From contig NZ_SJEE01000040.1 of assembly GCF_006937785.1 (NCBI RefSeq), positions 1 through 48,225 of the forward strand: a stretch of 48,225 bases of DNA, read 5' to 3'. The translations under genes and the position numbers were made by a program. This stretch comes from Pseudanabaena sp. UWO311 (lineage in GTDB: Bacteria > Cyanobacteriota > Cyanobacteriia > Pseudanabaenales > Pseudanabaenaceae). Of this stretch, positions 42,341-48,225 are shown in pieces; within the stretch, counting starts at the first letter, position 1; every line of letters begins with the position of its first letter. The notes beneath the pieces are model-generated. The model searched no databases. It saw nothing but the letters and a program-made list of their open reading frames with translations, and was not told where the DNA came from.

Positions 42341-43414
42341 ATGATTATTAAAGAACTTGATCGTATTGAAACAACTGATAAATTTGAACAAGCGGGATAC
42401 CGTGCAGAATCTCAGCTAGCTTTTTATCTGAGCCGAGAATTTAAAGATGATCCATGGTTTCTAGTTTTTAATAATCTGCGTTTTGAAAAAGTAGGGGATG
42501 CTTGTCAGATCGATCATTTAGTACTTCATCGCTTTGGAATTATAATCATTGAGAGCAAAAGCGTCACAACTCGCGTTGAGGTAAATGAACTCGGTGAGTG
42601 GAAACGTTGGTTTAATAATGATTGGCAAGGAATGCCTTCACCAATTTTACAAGCTCAGCGCCAAGGGAAATTTCTCAAGGACTATTTAGAAGATCATGTT
42701 GAGACGCTTCTGAATAAAATGCTTTTTGGCAAGCAATCCCATTTTACGAAAATGCCAATTGATGTGCTAGTTGCAATTTCTGATGCAGGAATTATCAACC
42801 GCCCAAAAAATGACAAGCTCGATATTGTTTGTAAAGCTGATCAAATTCCTGACAAAATTAAGGCAATCGCTACAGAATATCGAAAAAAAGATAGCTTGTT
42901 AAGCCTGAGTTTGGAGATTCCTTATGAGATTGCAAAAGACGAATTGCCGAGGATTAGTCAATTTTTATTAACGCACCACAAACCTGCAAAAATTAAGGGA
43001 GCTTCAATCAATACGAATATTAAACCAACAAATAATCCACCTCAAGCCATTTCAGAGAGTGAACTTCCTCCAGCCACAAATCAGATCGCATCTGTCAAAC
43101 CAATATCACCTCAGAAAAAGATTATTTCCGTCGTTCCTAACGATACGCAGAAACCAGACATTAAACTTAAGCCCGTCGTCAAAACCATAAATTCAGCTTC
43201 AACAAGCACCTGCTCCCATTGCCAAAGCCCAAATCTGACATTGCTTTATGTTCACAGTTATTTCTTTAAATGTAGCGATTGCGGTAAAAATACGGCGATT
43301 AAAAATATTTGTTCATCTTGTGGCGATCGCAAAAAAATTAGAAAAAGTGGCTTACAGTTTTTTTGTGAATGCGAAAAATGCGTTACTTCACAGTTGTTTC
43401 ATACTAATCCTTAG
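42341..43414 (+). CDS. NERD-domain protein with C-terminal zinc ribbon
   Basis: The 357-residue product starts with a nuclease-related domain (about 15-130). Its markers are AGYRAESQLAFYL, FNNLRF, DACQIDHLVLHRFGIIIIES (the D-x-E-x-K-like core of this nuclease fold), WFNNDW and PILQAQRQGKFLKDYL. A polar linker (about 215-285) follows, then a cysteine-rich end with CSHCQSPN, CSDCGKN, CSSCGD and CECEKC, fitting two zinc ribbons. NERD proteins are thought to act on DNA or RNA. No partner gene is adjacent. Confidence 0.85.
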   Translation: MIIKELDRIETTDKFEQAGYRAESQLAFYLSREFKDDPWFLVFNNLRFEKVGDACQIDHLVLHRFGIIIIESKSVTTRVEVNELGEWKRWFNNDWQGMPSPILQAQRQGKFLKDYLEDHVETLLNKMLFGKQSHFTKMPIDVLVAISDAGIINRPKNDKLDIVCKADQIPDKIKAIATEYRKKDSLLSLSLEIPYEIAKDELPRISQFLLTHHKPAKIKGASINTNIKPTNNPPQAISESELPPATNQIASVKPISPQKKIISVVPNDTQKPDIKLKPVVKTINSASTSTCSHCQSPNLTLLYVHSYFFKCSDCGKNTAIKNICSSCGDRKKIRKSGLQFFCECEKCVTSQLFHTNP

Positions 43415-43466
43415 ATAAATAGATGCTAATTCACAAAGACAAGAATCTTTTTGGCGAGAACTGAAG

Positions 43467-43838
43467 ATGCCCATCATGTCTACTCAAGATACAGGCTGCT
43501 CAATCGTTCCCTATTTCAAAATTGCTGAAGGCAAAACAGAAGAATTTAAGGCTATATGCGATCGCTTTGTAGAAAAGACTAAAACTGAACCGAAATGTCT
43601 CTACTATAGATTCAGCTTTTGGGAAGATGTTGCGCATTGTCGCGAAGCCTATGCAGACGCTGAGGGACTATTATTCCATTTAGAAAATGTGGGCAATATC
43701 TTGAATGAAGCCCTCCAAATAGCAGAATTAATTCAGTTGGAGATTCATGGCTGCGAAGCAGAACTAGCGAAATTGCGAGAGCCTTTAGCAGCACTGAACC
43801 CTAAATTTTTTGTCCTCGAATATGGATTTCGCAATTGA
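43467..43838 (+). CDS. Dimeric alpha-beta barrel (antibiotic-monooxygenase-like) protein
   Basis: This 123-residue protein shows the ABM pattern: SIVPYFKIAEGKTEEFKAIC, then a CLYYRFSFWEDVAHCREAYA segment, then a mid-protein AEGLLFHLENVG helix. Such folds include quinol monooxygenases and heme-degrading enzymes, but many members have unknown roles. The start could also be the Met three residues later. It is 52 bp after the NERD gene on the same strand and has no visible terminator between. Function is uncertain. Confidence 0.75.
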   Translation: MPIMSTQDTGCSIVPYFKIAEGKTEEFKAICDRFVEKTKTEPKCLYYRFSFWEDVAHCREAYADAEGLLFHLENVGNILNEALQIAELIQLEIHGCEAELAKLREPLAALNPKFFVLEYGFRN

Positions 43839-44131
43839 GAAAGATGACTCTTCACGACGCTTTTGCCTATTGCAAACGAGATTGCTAAGGAGAATGTCAA
43901 TCTTTGCAAAGCTTAGTAAATAAATGTAATGGGTAGTAAATTTAGTGCTTATAAGGTAGATATACTTAAGAAGTATCAAGGTTTTCAAGTTATTTACTAA
44001 GTTGTAAAAAACTTTGATATTGGAGCTTACTAATGCGTAAGTTATCGCATTTTTCTTGGTTAGACATTAAGGCTTCAAATCTTATCTTTGCATGGATCTA
44101 ATCACTAATGTGGTTAGGGAGTTAAATCATT
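43839..44131 (+). promoter_or_regulatory. Upstream region of ppsA
   Basis: This ~290-bp AT-rich spacer has no supported gene. The likely promoter of ppsA lies here, but there is no unambiguous -35/-10 pair. No terminator hairpin is visible after the preceding ABM-like gene. Confidence 0.3.
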
Positions 44132-46564
44132 ATGACTAGCTCAACTTTTGCCTCAGAACTATCCAGAACTGTTCCCAAAGAACAAGCATTAATACTTTGG
44201 TTTGAAGAAGTGGGAATTGCTGACATTCCCTTTGTGGGTGGGAAAAATGCTTCGCTGGGGGAAATGATTCGCCAGCTTCAACCCAAGGGAGTGAATGTTC
44301 CTAATGGATTTGCCACAACTGCTTATGCTTTCCGTCATTTCATTGAGAAGGCTGGCTTGGAAACAAAATTACGCGAACTATTTGCCGATCTTGATATTGA
44401 GGATATGAATAACCTGCGCGATCGCGGTCGTATGGCTCGTGCTTTGGTTCTTAGTACACCATTTCCTGAAGATCTGCAAATGGCGATCGCTATGTCCTAC
44501 CAGAAACTATGCGACTGCGAATTGTCCTGTGGTAAAGAAGCTGATGTTGCCGTGCGTTCTAGCGCCACAGCCGAAGATTTGCCCGATGCCAGTTTTGCTG
44601 GACAGCAGGAAACCTATCTCAATGTCTATGGTGCTAACGAAGTCGTGGATGCTTGTCATCGCTGCTTCGCCTCGCTATTCACTGATCGCGCGATTTCCTA
44701 TCGCACCATCAATGGCTTTGACCATTTCGATATTGCCCTCTCTGTCGGCGTGCAAAAAATGGTGCGTTCCGATCTCGCCTCCTCTGGCGTGATGTTCTCC
44801 ATTGACACCGAAACAGGCTTTAAAAATGCAGCACTGATTACTGCCGCCTATGGTTTAGGTGAAAACGTGGTGCAGGGCGCTGTCAATCCCGATGAGTATT
44901 TTGTATTCAAACCGACACTCAAACAAGGCTTCCGTCCGATTCTCGAAAAGCGCCTTGGCACAAAGGAAATCAAGATGGTCTATGACATTGGCGGCGGTAA
45001 GCTGACCAAGAATATTCCTGTCCCAGTTTCCGAGCGCGTCAAGTTTGCCATTACCGACGATGAGATTCTCAAGCTCGCAGAATGGGCTTGCATCATCGAA
45101 GATCACTATTCGGAAGTGCGTGGTAAGTTGTCGCCAATGGATATTGAATGGGCGAAGGATGGCAGAACTGGCGAATTGTTCATCGTCCAAGCACGTCCTG
45201 AAACCGTTCAATCGCAAAAATCAGGCAACATTCTCAAGAATTACAAACTGAATGGTTCCAGTGATGTCCTGATTACGGGGCGTGCTGTTGGTGAGATGAT
45301 TGGTCAAGGCAAGGCAAATGTAATTCTGGAAGTGCATAATATTGAGGATTTCCAAGCTGGACAAGTGCTAGTCACTAACAAGACCGACCCTGACTGGGAG
45401 CCAATCATGAAAAAGGCTAGTGCGATCGTCACCAATCAAGGTGGACGTACCTGCCATGCGGCGATTATTGCGCGAGAAATGGGTATTCCTGCGATCGTTG
45501 GTTGCGGCAATGCCACAGGTGTGATCAAGACAGGGCAAGAAGTGACGATTTCCTGCGCTGGCGGCGAAGAAGGCAAGGTTTACGATGGTCTAGTTCCCTT
45601 TGAAATTGTCGAGACTTCTCTCGATAATTTGCCCAAGCTTTCCACCAAGATTTTGATGAATGTTGGCAATCCTGAAGAGGCTTTTGGCTTATCTTCGATT
45701 CCCTGCGATGGCGTGGGCTTGGCGAGAATGGAATTTATCATTGCCAATCACATCAAGGCTCATCCTCTGGCATTGATGAATTTTGATACCCTTGAAGACA
45801 AGGCTGCGAAATGGGAAATTTCGCAATTGACTGCAAGGTATGAGAACAAAGCTGATTTCTTTGTTGATAAGCTTGCCCACGGCATTGGCACGATCGCAGC
45901 CGCTTTTTATCCTAAACCTGTCGTAGTGCGGATGTCTGACTTCAAGAGCAATGAATATGCCAATCTGCTCGGCGGTCGAGCCTTTGAGCCTGTGGAAGAG
46001 AATCCGATGATCGGCTGGCGTGGAGCATCGCGCTACTACGATCCGAAATATCGCGAAGCCTATGGCTTAGAATGCCAAGCCCTGAAGCGTGTCCGTGATG
46101 ATATGGGCTTAACCAATGTGATTCCGATGATTCCTTTCTGTCGCACGCCTGAGGAAGGTCGCAAGGTGCTTGCCGAGATGGCAAAGCATGGCTTGAAGCG
46201 TGGAGAGAATGGGCTCGAAGTCTATGTGATGTGCGAAATCCCCAGTAATGTGATCTTGGCGGATGAGTTCTCGCAGGTATTCGATGGCTTCTCAATTGGC
46301 TCTAATGATCTCACGCAGTTGACTCTCGGCTTAGATCGGGATTCATCTCTAGTCGCGCATATCTTCGATGAGCGTAACGAAGCCGTGAAATCGATGATTC
46401 GCACGATCATTCAACGAGCCAAGGCAAACCATCGCAAGATCGGGATCTGTGGTCAAGCACCCAGTGATTATCCAGAATTTGCGAAGTTCCTTGTCGAGCA
46501 AGGCATTGACTCAATCAGTCTTAATCCTGATTCTGTGCTGAAGACGATGCTGGCGATCGCATAA
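44132..46564 (+). CDS. ppsA: Phosphoenolpyruvate synthase
   Basis: This 810-residue enzyme makes PEP from pyruvate and ATP, releasing AMP and phosphate, and feeds gluconeogenesis. The N-terminal ATP-grasp domain includes VGGKNASLGEM and VRSSATAEDLPDASFAGQQ. The swivelling phosphohistidine domain has GGRTCHAAIIARE. The C-terminal PEP/pyruvate barrel has FCRTPEEGRKVL, CEIPSNVILA, FSIGSNDLTQL and CGQAPSD. Length and motif order match bacterial PEP synthase, not pyruvate phosphate dikinase. It stands alone and is followed by two strong hairpins. Confidence 0.95.
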   Translation: MTSSTFASELSRTVPKEQALILWFEEVGIADIPFVGGKNASLGEMIRQLQPKGVNVPNGFATTAYAFRHFIEKAGLETKLRELFADLDIEDMNNLRDRGRMARALVLSTPFPEDLQMAIAMSYQKLCDCELSCGKEADVAVRSSATAEDLPDASFAGQQETYLNVYGANEVVDACHRCFASLFTDRAISYRTINGFDHFDIALSVGVQKMVRSDLASSGVMFSIDTETGFKNAALITAAYGLGENVVQGAVNPDEYFVFKPTLKQGFRPILEKRLGTKEIKMVYDIGGGKLTKNIPVPVSERVKFAITDDEILKLAEWACIIEDHYSEVRGKLSPMDIEWAKDGRTGELFIVQARPETVQSQKSGNILKNYKLNGSSDVLITGRAVGEMIGQGKANVILEVHNIEDFQAGQVLVTNKTDPDWEPIMKKASAIVTNQGGRTCHAAIIAREMGIPAIVGCGNATGVIKTGQEVTISCAGGEEGKVYDGLVPFEIVETSLDNLPKLSTKILMNVGNPEEAFGLSSIPCDGVGLARMEFIIANHIKAHPLALMNFDTLEDKAAKWEISQLTARYENKADFFVDKLAHGIGTIAAAFYPKPVVVRMSDFKSNEYANLLGGRAFEPVEENPMIGWRGASRYYDPKYREAYGLECQALKRVRDDMGLTNVIPMIPFCRTPEEGRKVLAEMAKHGLKRGENGLEVYVMCEIPSNVILADEFSQVFDGFSIGSNDLTQLTLGLDRDSSLVAHIFDERNEAVKSMIRTIIQRAKANHRKIGICGQAPSDYPEFAKFLVEQGIDSISLNPDSVLKTMLAIA

Positions 46565-46576
46565 TTACAGCGCAAA

Positions 46577-46659
46577 GCGCTCAAACCCGAACCAATAAAT
46601 TTTTTAAAAGTGTTGCAAAGCAACACTTTTAAAAAATTTATTGTGGTTCGTTTGAGCGC
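46577..46659 (+). terminator. Long terminator palindrome after ppsA
   Basis: GCGCTCAAACCCGAACCAAT runs through a long A/T-rich stem to TTGC-AAA-GCAA and back, with few mismatches. Its outer CGCAAAGCGCTCAAA..GAACCAATAAA part is shared with the hairpin at 15734-15813, so the two are related. Confidence 0.75.
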
Positions 46660-46662
46660 AAC

Positions 46663-46699
46663 AAAAAAGCCGTCACCAGTTGGTGACGGCTTTTTTGTT
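46663..46699 (-). terminator. Terminator of rpsN
   Basis: AAAAAAGCCGTCACC-AGTT-GGTGACGGCTTTTTT lies 9 bp past the end of rpsN on the minus strand and has T-runs in both directions. Confidence 0.85.
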
Positions 46700-46707
46700 C
46701 CCAAAAA

Positions 46708-47013
46708 TTACCAGCTAGATTTAACTACGCCTGGCAATAAGCCTTGGTGAGCCATCTCACGCAAAACGTTGCGGCATAAGCCGAAATCTTTGTAATAGCC
46801 ACGAGGTCTACCAGTTGCCCAGCAGCGATTGCGGTGGCGAGTAGGGTTGGCATTACGAGGAATTTGTTGGATTTCACGGTGGACAGCAACTTTTTGTTGT
46901 TGTGTCAGTTCAGGACTGGCAAACTTTTCTTTAAGTGCTTCGAGTTTAGCTGCATACTTTTCAGCTAATTTGGTGCGCTTTTTCTCGCGCTCGATCATGC
47001 TTTTCTTAGCCAT
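46708..47013 (-). CDS. rpsN: 30S ribosomal protein S14
   Basis: This 101-residue S14 of the long, zinc-free type starts [20 protein letters not shown] and ends with [20 protein letters not shown] and [19 protein letters not shown]. It helps assemble the 30S head near the decoding site. The zinc-ligand CxxC pairs of the short form are absent. It stands alone, as is usual in cyanobacteria. Its promoter should lie in 47014-47149. Confidence 0.97.
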   Translation of the reverse strand: MAKKSMIEREKKRTKLAEKYAAKLEALKEKFASPELTQQQKVAVHREIQQIPRNANPTRHRNRCWATGRPRGYYKDFGLCRNVLREMAHQGLLPGVVKSSW

Positions 47014-47149
47014 TGCTGTTCTATCAGGTGATGTAGAGGTAAAAGTCTAAAAATTTAATACAATTCGCGACAGTTACCGATCATAACCTAAATAGCCAAT
47101 TTATTGAGCATAATTTTTAATTTCATAATTTTTAGCCGATCACCCAGCC

Positions 47150-47183
47150 ATTAGAATGATCGAGATCGCGCGATCATTCTAAT
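47150..47183 (-). terminator. Terminator after hicB
   Basis: ATTAGAATGATCG and CGATCATTCTAAT pair around GAGATCGCG. It ends directly before the hicB stop codon on the minus strand. Confidence 0.65.
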
Positions 47184-47414
47184 TTATGCAGCTTGTAAAA
47201 CTGGAATTGCTTGAAACTTTTGGCGTTTGGGTAATGGTTCGCCTTTTTCTATGGCAGTTTCTACTAGCAGTTCAATCACTTCTTGAGCATTTTGAACTGC
47301 CTCTAAGTAAGTATTCCCATGTGTGCAAGGTTGCATCACATTCGTAAATTCGGGTAAAAAGACAACAAAGCAATTATCTTCATCAGACCATTGAATGAGA
47401 ATTGTGTATTGCAT
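47184..47414 (-). CDS. HicB-like antitoxin
   Basis: This 76-residue protein has the partial RNase H-like HicB fold: MQYTILIQWSDEDNCFVVFL, PEFTNVMQPCTHGNTYLEAV and QNAQEVIELLVETAIEKGEP. The usual C-terminal DNA-binding domain is absent, so this is the short type. It follows hicA by 5 bp and should neutralise it. The pair is in a toxin-first order, common for hicAB modules. Confidence 0.85.
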   Translation of the reverse strand: MQYTILIQWSDEDNCFVVFLPEFTNVMQPCTHGNTYLEAVQNAQEVIELLVETAIEKGEPLPKRQKFQAIPVLQAA

Positions 47415-47419
47415 AGTTT

Positions 47420-47632
47420 TTATTCCTCAGTATTTAGTTCTCTGATTTCTTCTAGGGCTTCATTGATCTGCTTTTCTAAGTAGGTTTTGGCATCACTCCC
47501 ATCTTTACCTGAAATAACAATTTTTCTTAACAATTTAGGGTGTGACCATTTGGAATGACTACCTTTTGCCGATTCGCTGGTAAATCCTGCCTTCAGCAAC
47601 ATACTTTTTAGTTCTCGAATCTTTTTTGGCAT
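47420..47632 (-). CDS. hicA: HicA-like mRNA interferase toxin
   Basis: This 70-residue protein with a double-stranded-RNA-binding-like fold has KKIRELKSMLLKAGF followed by KGSHSKWSHPKL. The GSHxKWxHP motif holds the catalytic His. HicA cuts mRNA during translation stress. The protein looks complete, and the downstream HicB gene would restrain it. The module lies next to a broken mcrC gene and an insertion sequence, in an accessory patch of the genome. Confidence 0.85.
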   Translation of the reverse strand: MPKKIRELKSMLLKAGFTSESAKGSHSKWSHPKLLRKIVISGKDGSDAKTYLEKQINEALEEIRELNTEE

Positions 47633-47777
47633 AAATGCTTATTTTTTAATCTAGGGATATTTTAGGCGATCGCACTGACATGAGCCAGATCTCGATCGCG
47701 AAGTTTTTAGATCAGTTACAGATATTTCAACTATTTACTACTAGGCTGTATTACAGAAACACTCAGTCAGAAAATTT

Positions 47778-48128
47778 GTGAAATTAGCATTGTTGGAGTA
47801 TGAGTTAAGCTGTGGCTTTGATTGGACTGATCAAGAGCAAGAGGCGATCGCCTATTTAGAGACAGTAATCGGAGATTGTCCGCTGGAAACTTTGATCCAC
47901 GATGGCAAACGAGAGCTAAAAGCGAGGCAATATGTGGGCGTATTTCGTTTAGGCGATCGCACAGTACAAGTTTTACCAAAAATGTATCGTTCCACTGATC
48001 GGGAAAACCAAAATCAGGAAGCAGTGCGAAATTTGCTATATATGCTGGAATATACCAACCAGTTAAGTGTCAAGCAATATTCATTGGCTTCTCTATCAGG
48101 CACTGGTCAGTTAAGACGTGAGAAGTAA
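47778..48128 (+). pseudogene. McrC-like restriction protein gene truncated by an insertion
   Basis: This frame starts at GTG 47778. LLEYELSCGFDW, ELKARQYVGVFRLGDRTVQV, LPKMYRS and EAVRNLLYMLEYTNQL match the N-terminus of McrC, the subunit that activates the McrB GTPase in methylation-dependent restriction. The family is usually over 400 residues, but this frame stops after 116. The last residues (GTGQLRREK) look foreign and probably come from the insertion that starts near 48099. No mcrB gene lies upstream; the neighbours there are hicAB on the other strand. It is a disrupted gene. Confidence 0.75.
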
Positions 48129-48225
48129 AATAAAGAGGCAGAGACAAGGAGAAAGGCATGGAATGTCCACACTGCCAAAGCGAAAAGATAGTCAAGAACG
48201 GCAAAGATTATCACCAAGACGGAAA
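48099..48225 (+). mobile_element. Left end of a putative IS1-family insertion sequence
   Basis: The mcrC-like frame changes character at about 48099 (GGCACTGGTCAGTTAAGACG). A transposase-like gene begins 59 bp later and runs off the window. The exact boundary and target duplication cannot be set without the right end. The family is inferred from the start of the transposase. Confidence 0.6.
48158..48225 (+). CDS. N-terminus of an IS1-type transposase (partial)
   Basis: ATG at 48158 follows AAGGAGAAAGGC, a good ribosome site. It begins MECPHCQSEKIVKNGKDYHQ and stays open to the window end. The CPHC-x-SE..KNGK start is the zinc-finger N-terminus of IS1-family InsA proteins as found in cyanobacteria. 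Only 22 codons are visible. Confidence 0.7.
   Translation, partial: MECPHCQSEKIVKNGKDYHQDG

Noticed and set aside
46468-46704. Minus-strand frame across the ppsA end and two terminators
   Set aside because: Its sequence is that of the hairpin arms; its resemblance to a frame at 15727-15909 comes from the shared palindrome, not from a protein family.

Overview
The window looks like chromosomal DNA of a cyanobacterium, most likely a filamentous Pseudanabaena-type organism. Supporting signs are the very frequent HIP1 octamer GCGATCGC, a cyAbrB regulator, a DUF4079 membrane protein, a gas-vesicle gene (gvpF), cyanobacterial-type exported small proteins, the core genes aspS, argC, thiL, pnp, ppsA and rpsN, and a moderate-to-low GC content. 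The genus is an inference. No plasmid, phage or CRISPR structure is visible.

Layout. Positions 1-1037 hold the start of a truncated minus-strand gene, a small exported protein and two copies of a ~100-bp two-hairpin repeat. Positions 1038-7987 are a tight six-gene minus-strand operon: SDR dehydrogenase, GMC flavoenzyme, exported double-VOC protein, an unnamed conserved protein, a ferredoxin-cyclase fusion, and a second GMC flavoenzyme. The cyclase has lost both metal-binding aspartates. Positions 8173-12794 hold a PIN-type toxin-antitoxin pair, two exported or anchored hypothetical proteins, an EamA transporter and an aquaporin with a cysteine-rich tail. Positions 12898-15553 are a membrane redox group: FAD/2Fe-2S reductase with N-terminal membrane helices, DUF4079 protein and a small exported protein. 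Positions 15881-19526 are signalling genes: an OmpR-type regulator and a soluble kinase separated by a repeat copy, then a divergent GAF-PAS kinase. Positions 19628-22208 hold an anchored MsrA, an 8-oxoguanine-deaminase-like amidohydrolase and tRNA-Val(UAC). Positions 23180-28276 hold a CHASE2-GGDEF-EAL protein, an ABC ATPase, a pentapeptide membrane protein and a degenerate ArsC-like protein.

From 28471 to 47013 the region is mostly housekeeping: aspS, gvpF, a metallophosphatase, rlmN, thiL, argC, cyabrB, tatD, a cysteine desulfurase, a universal stress protein, pnp, a NERD protein, a small monooxygenase-fold protein, ppsA and rpsN. Among these lie a mazF fragment and a 58-codon small ORF just upstream of rlmN. 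The right edge (47184-48225) is accessory DNA: a hicAB module, then an mcrC gene cut short by what looks like an IS1-family insertion that runs off the window.

Two intergenic patterns run through the window. One is a dispersed two-hairpin repeat (five full copies and one half copy) with compensatory changes in its stems. The other is a large set of long, near-perfect terminator-like palindromes, most of which end in a GC-NNN-GC tip. The most unusual protein-level features are two enzyme-like proteins that have lost catalytic residues: the ferredoxin-cyclase and the ArsC-like phosphatase fold.
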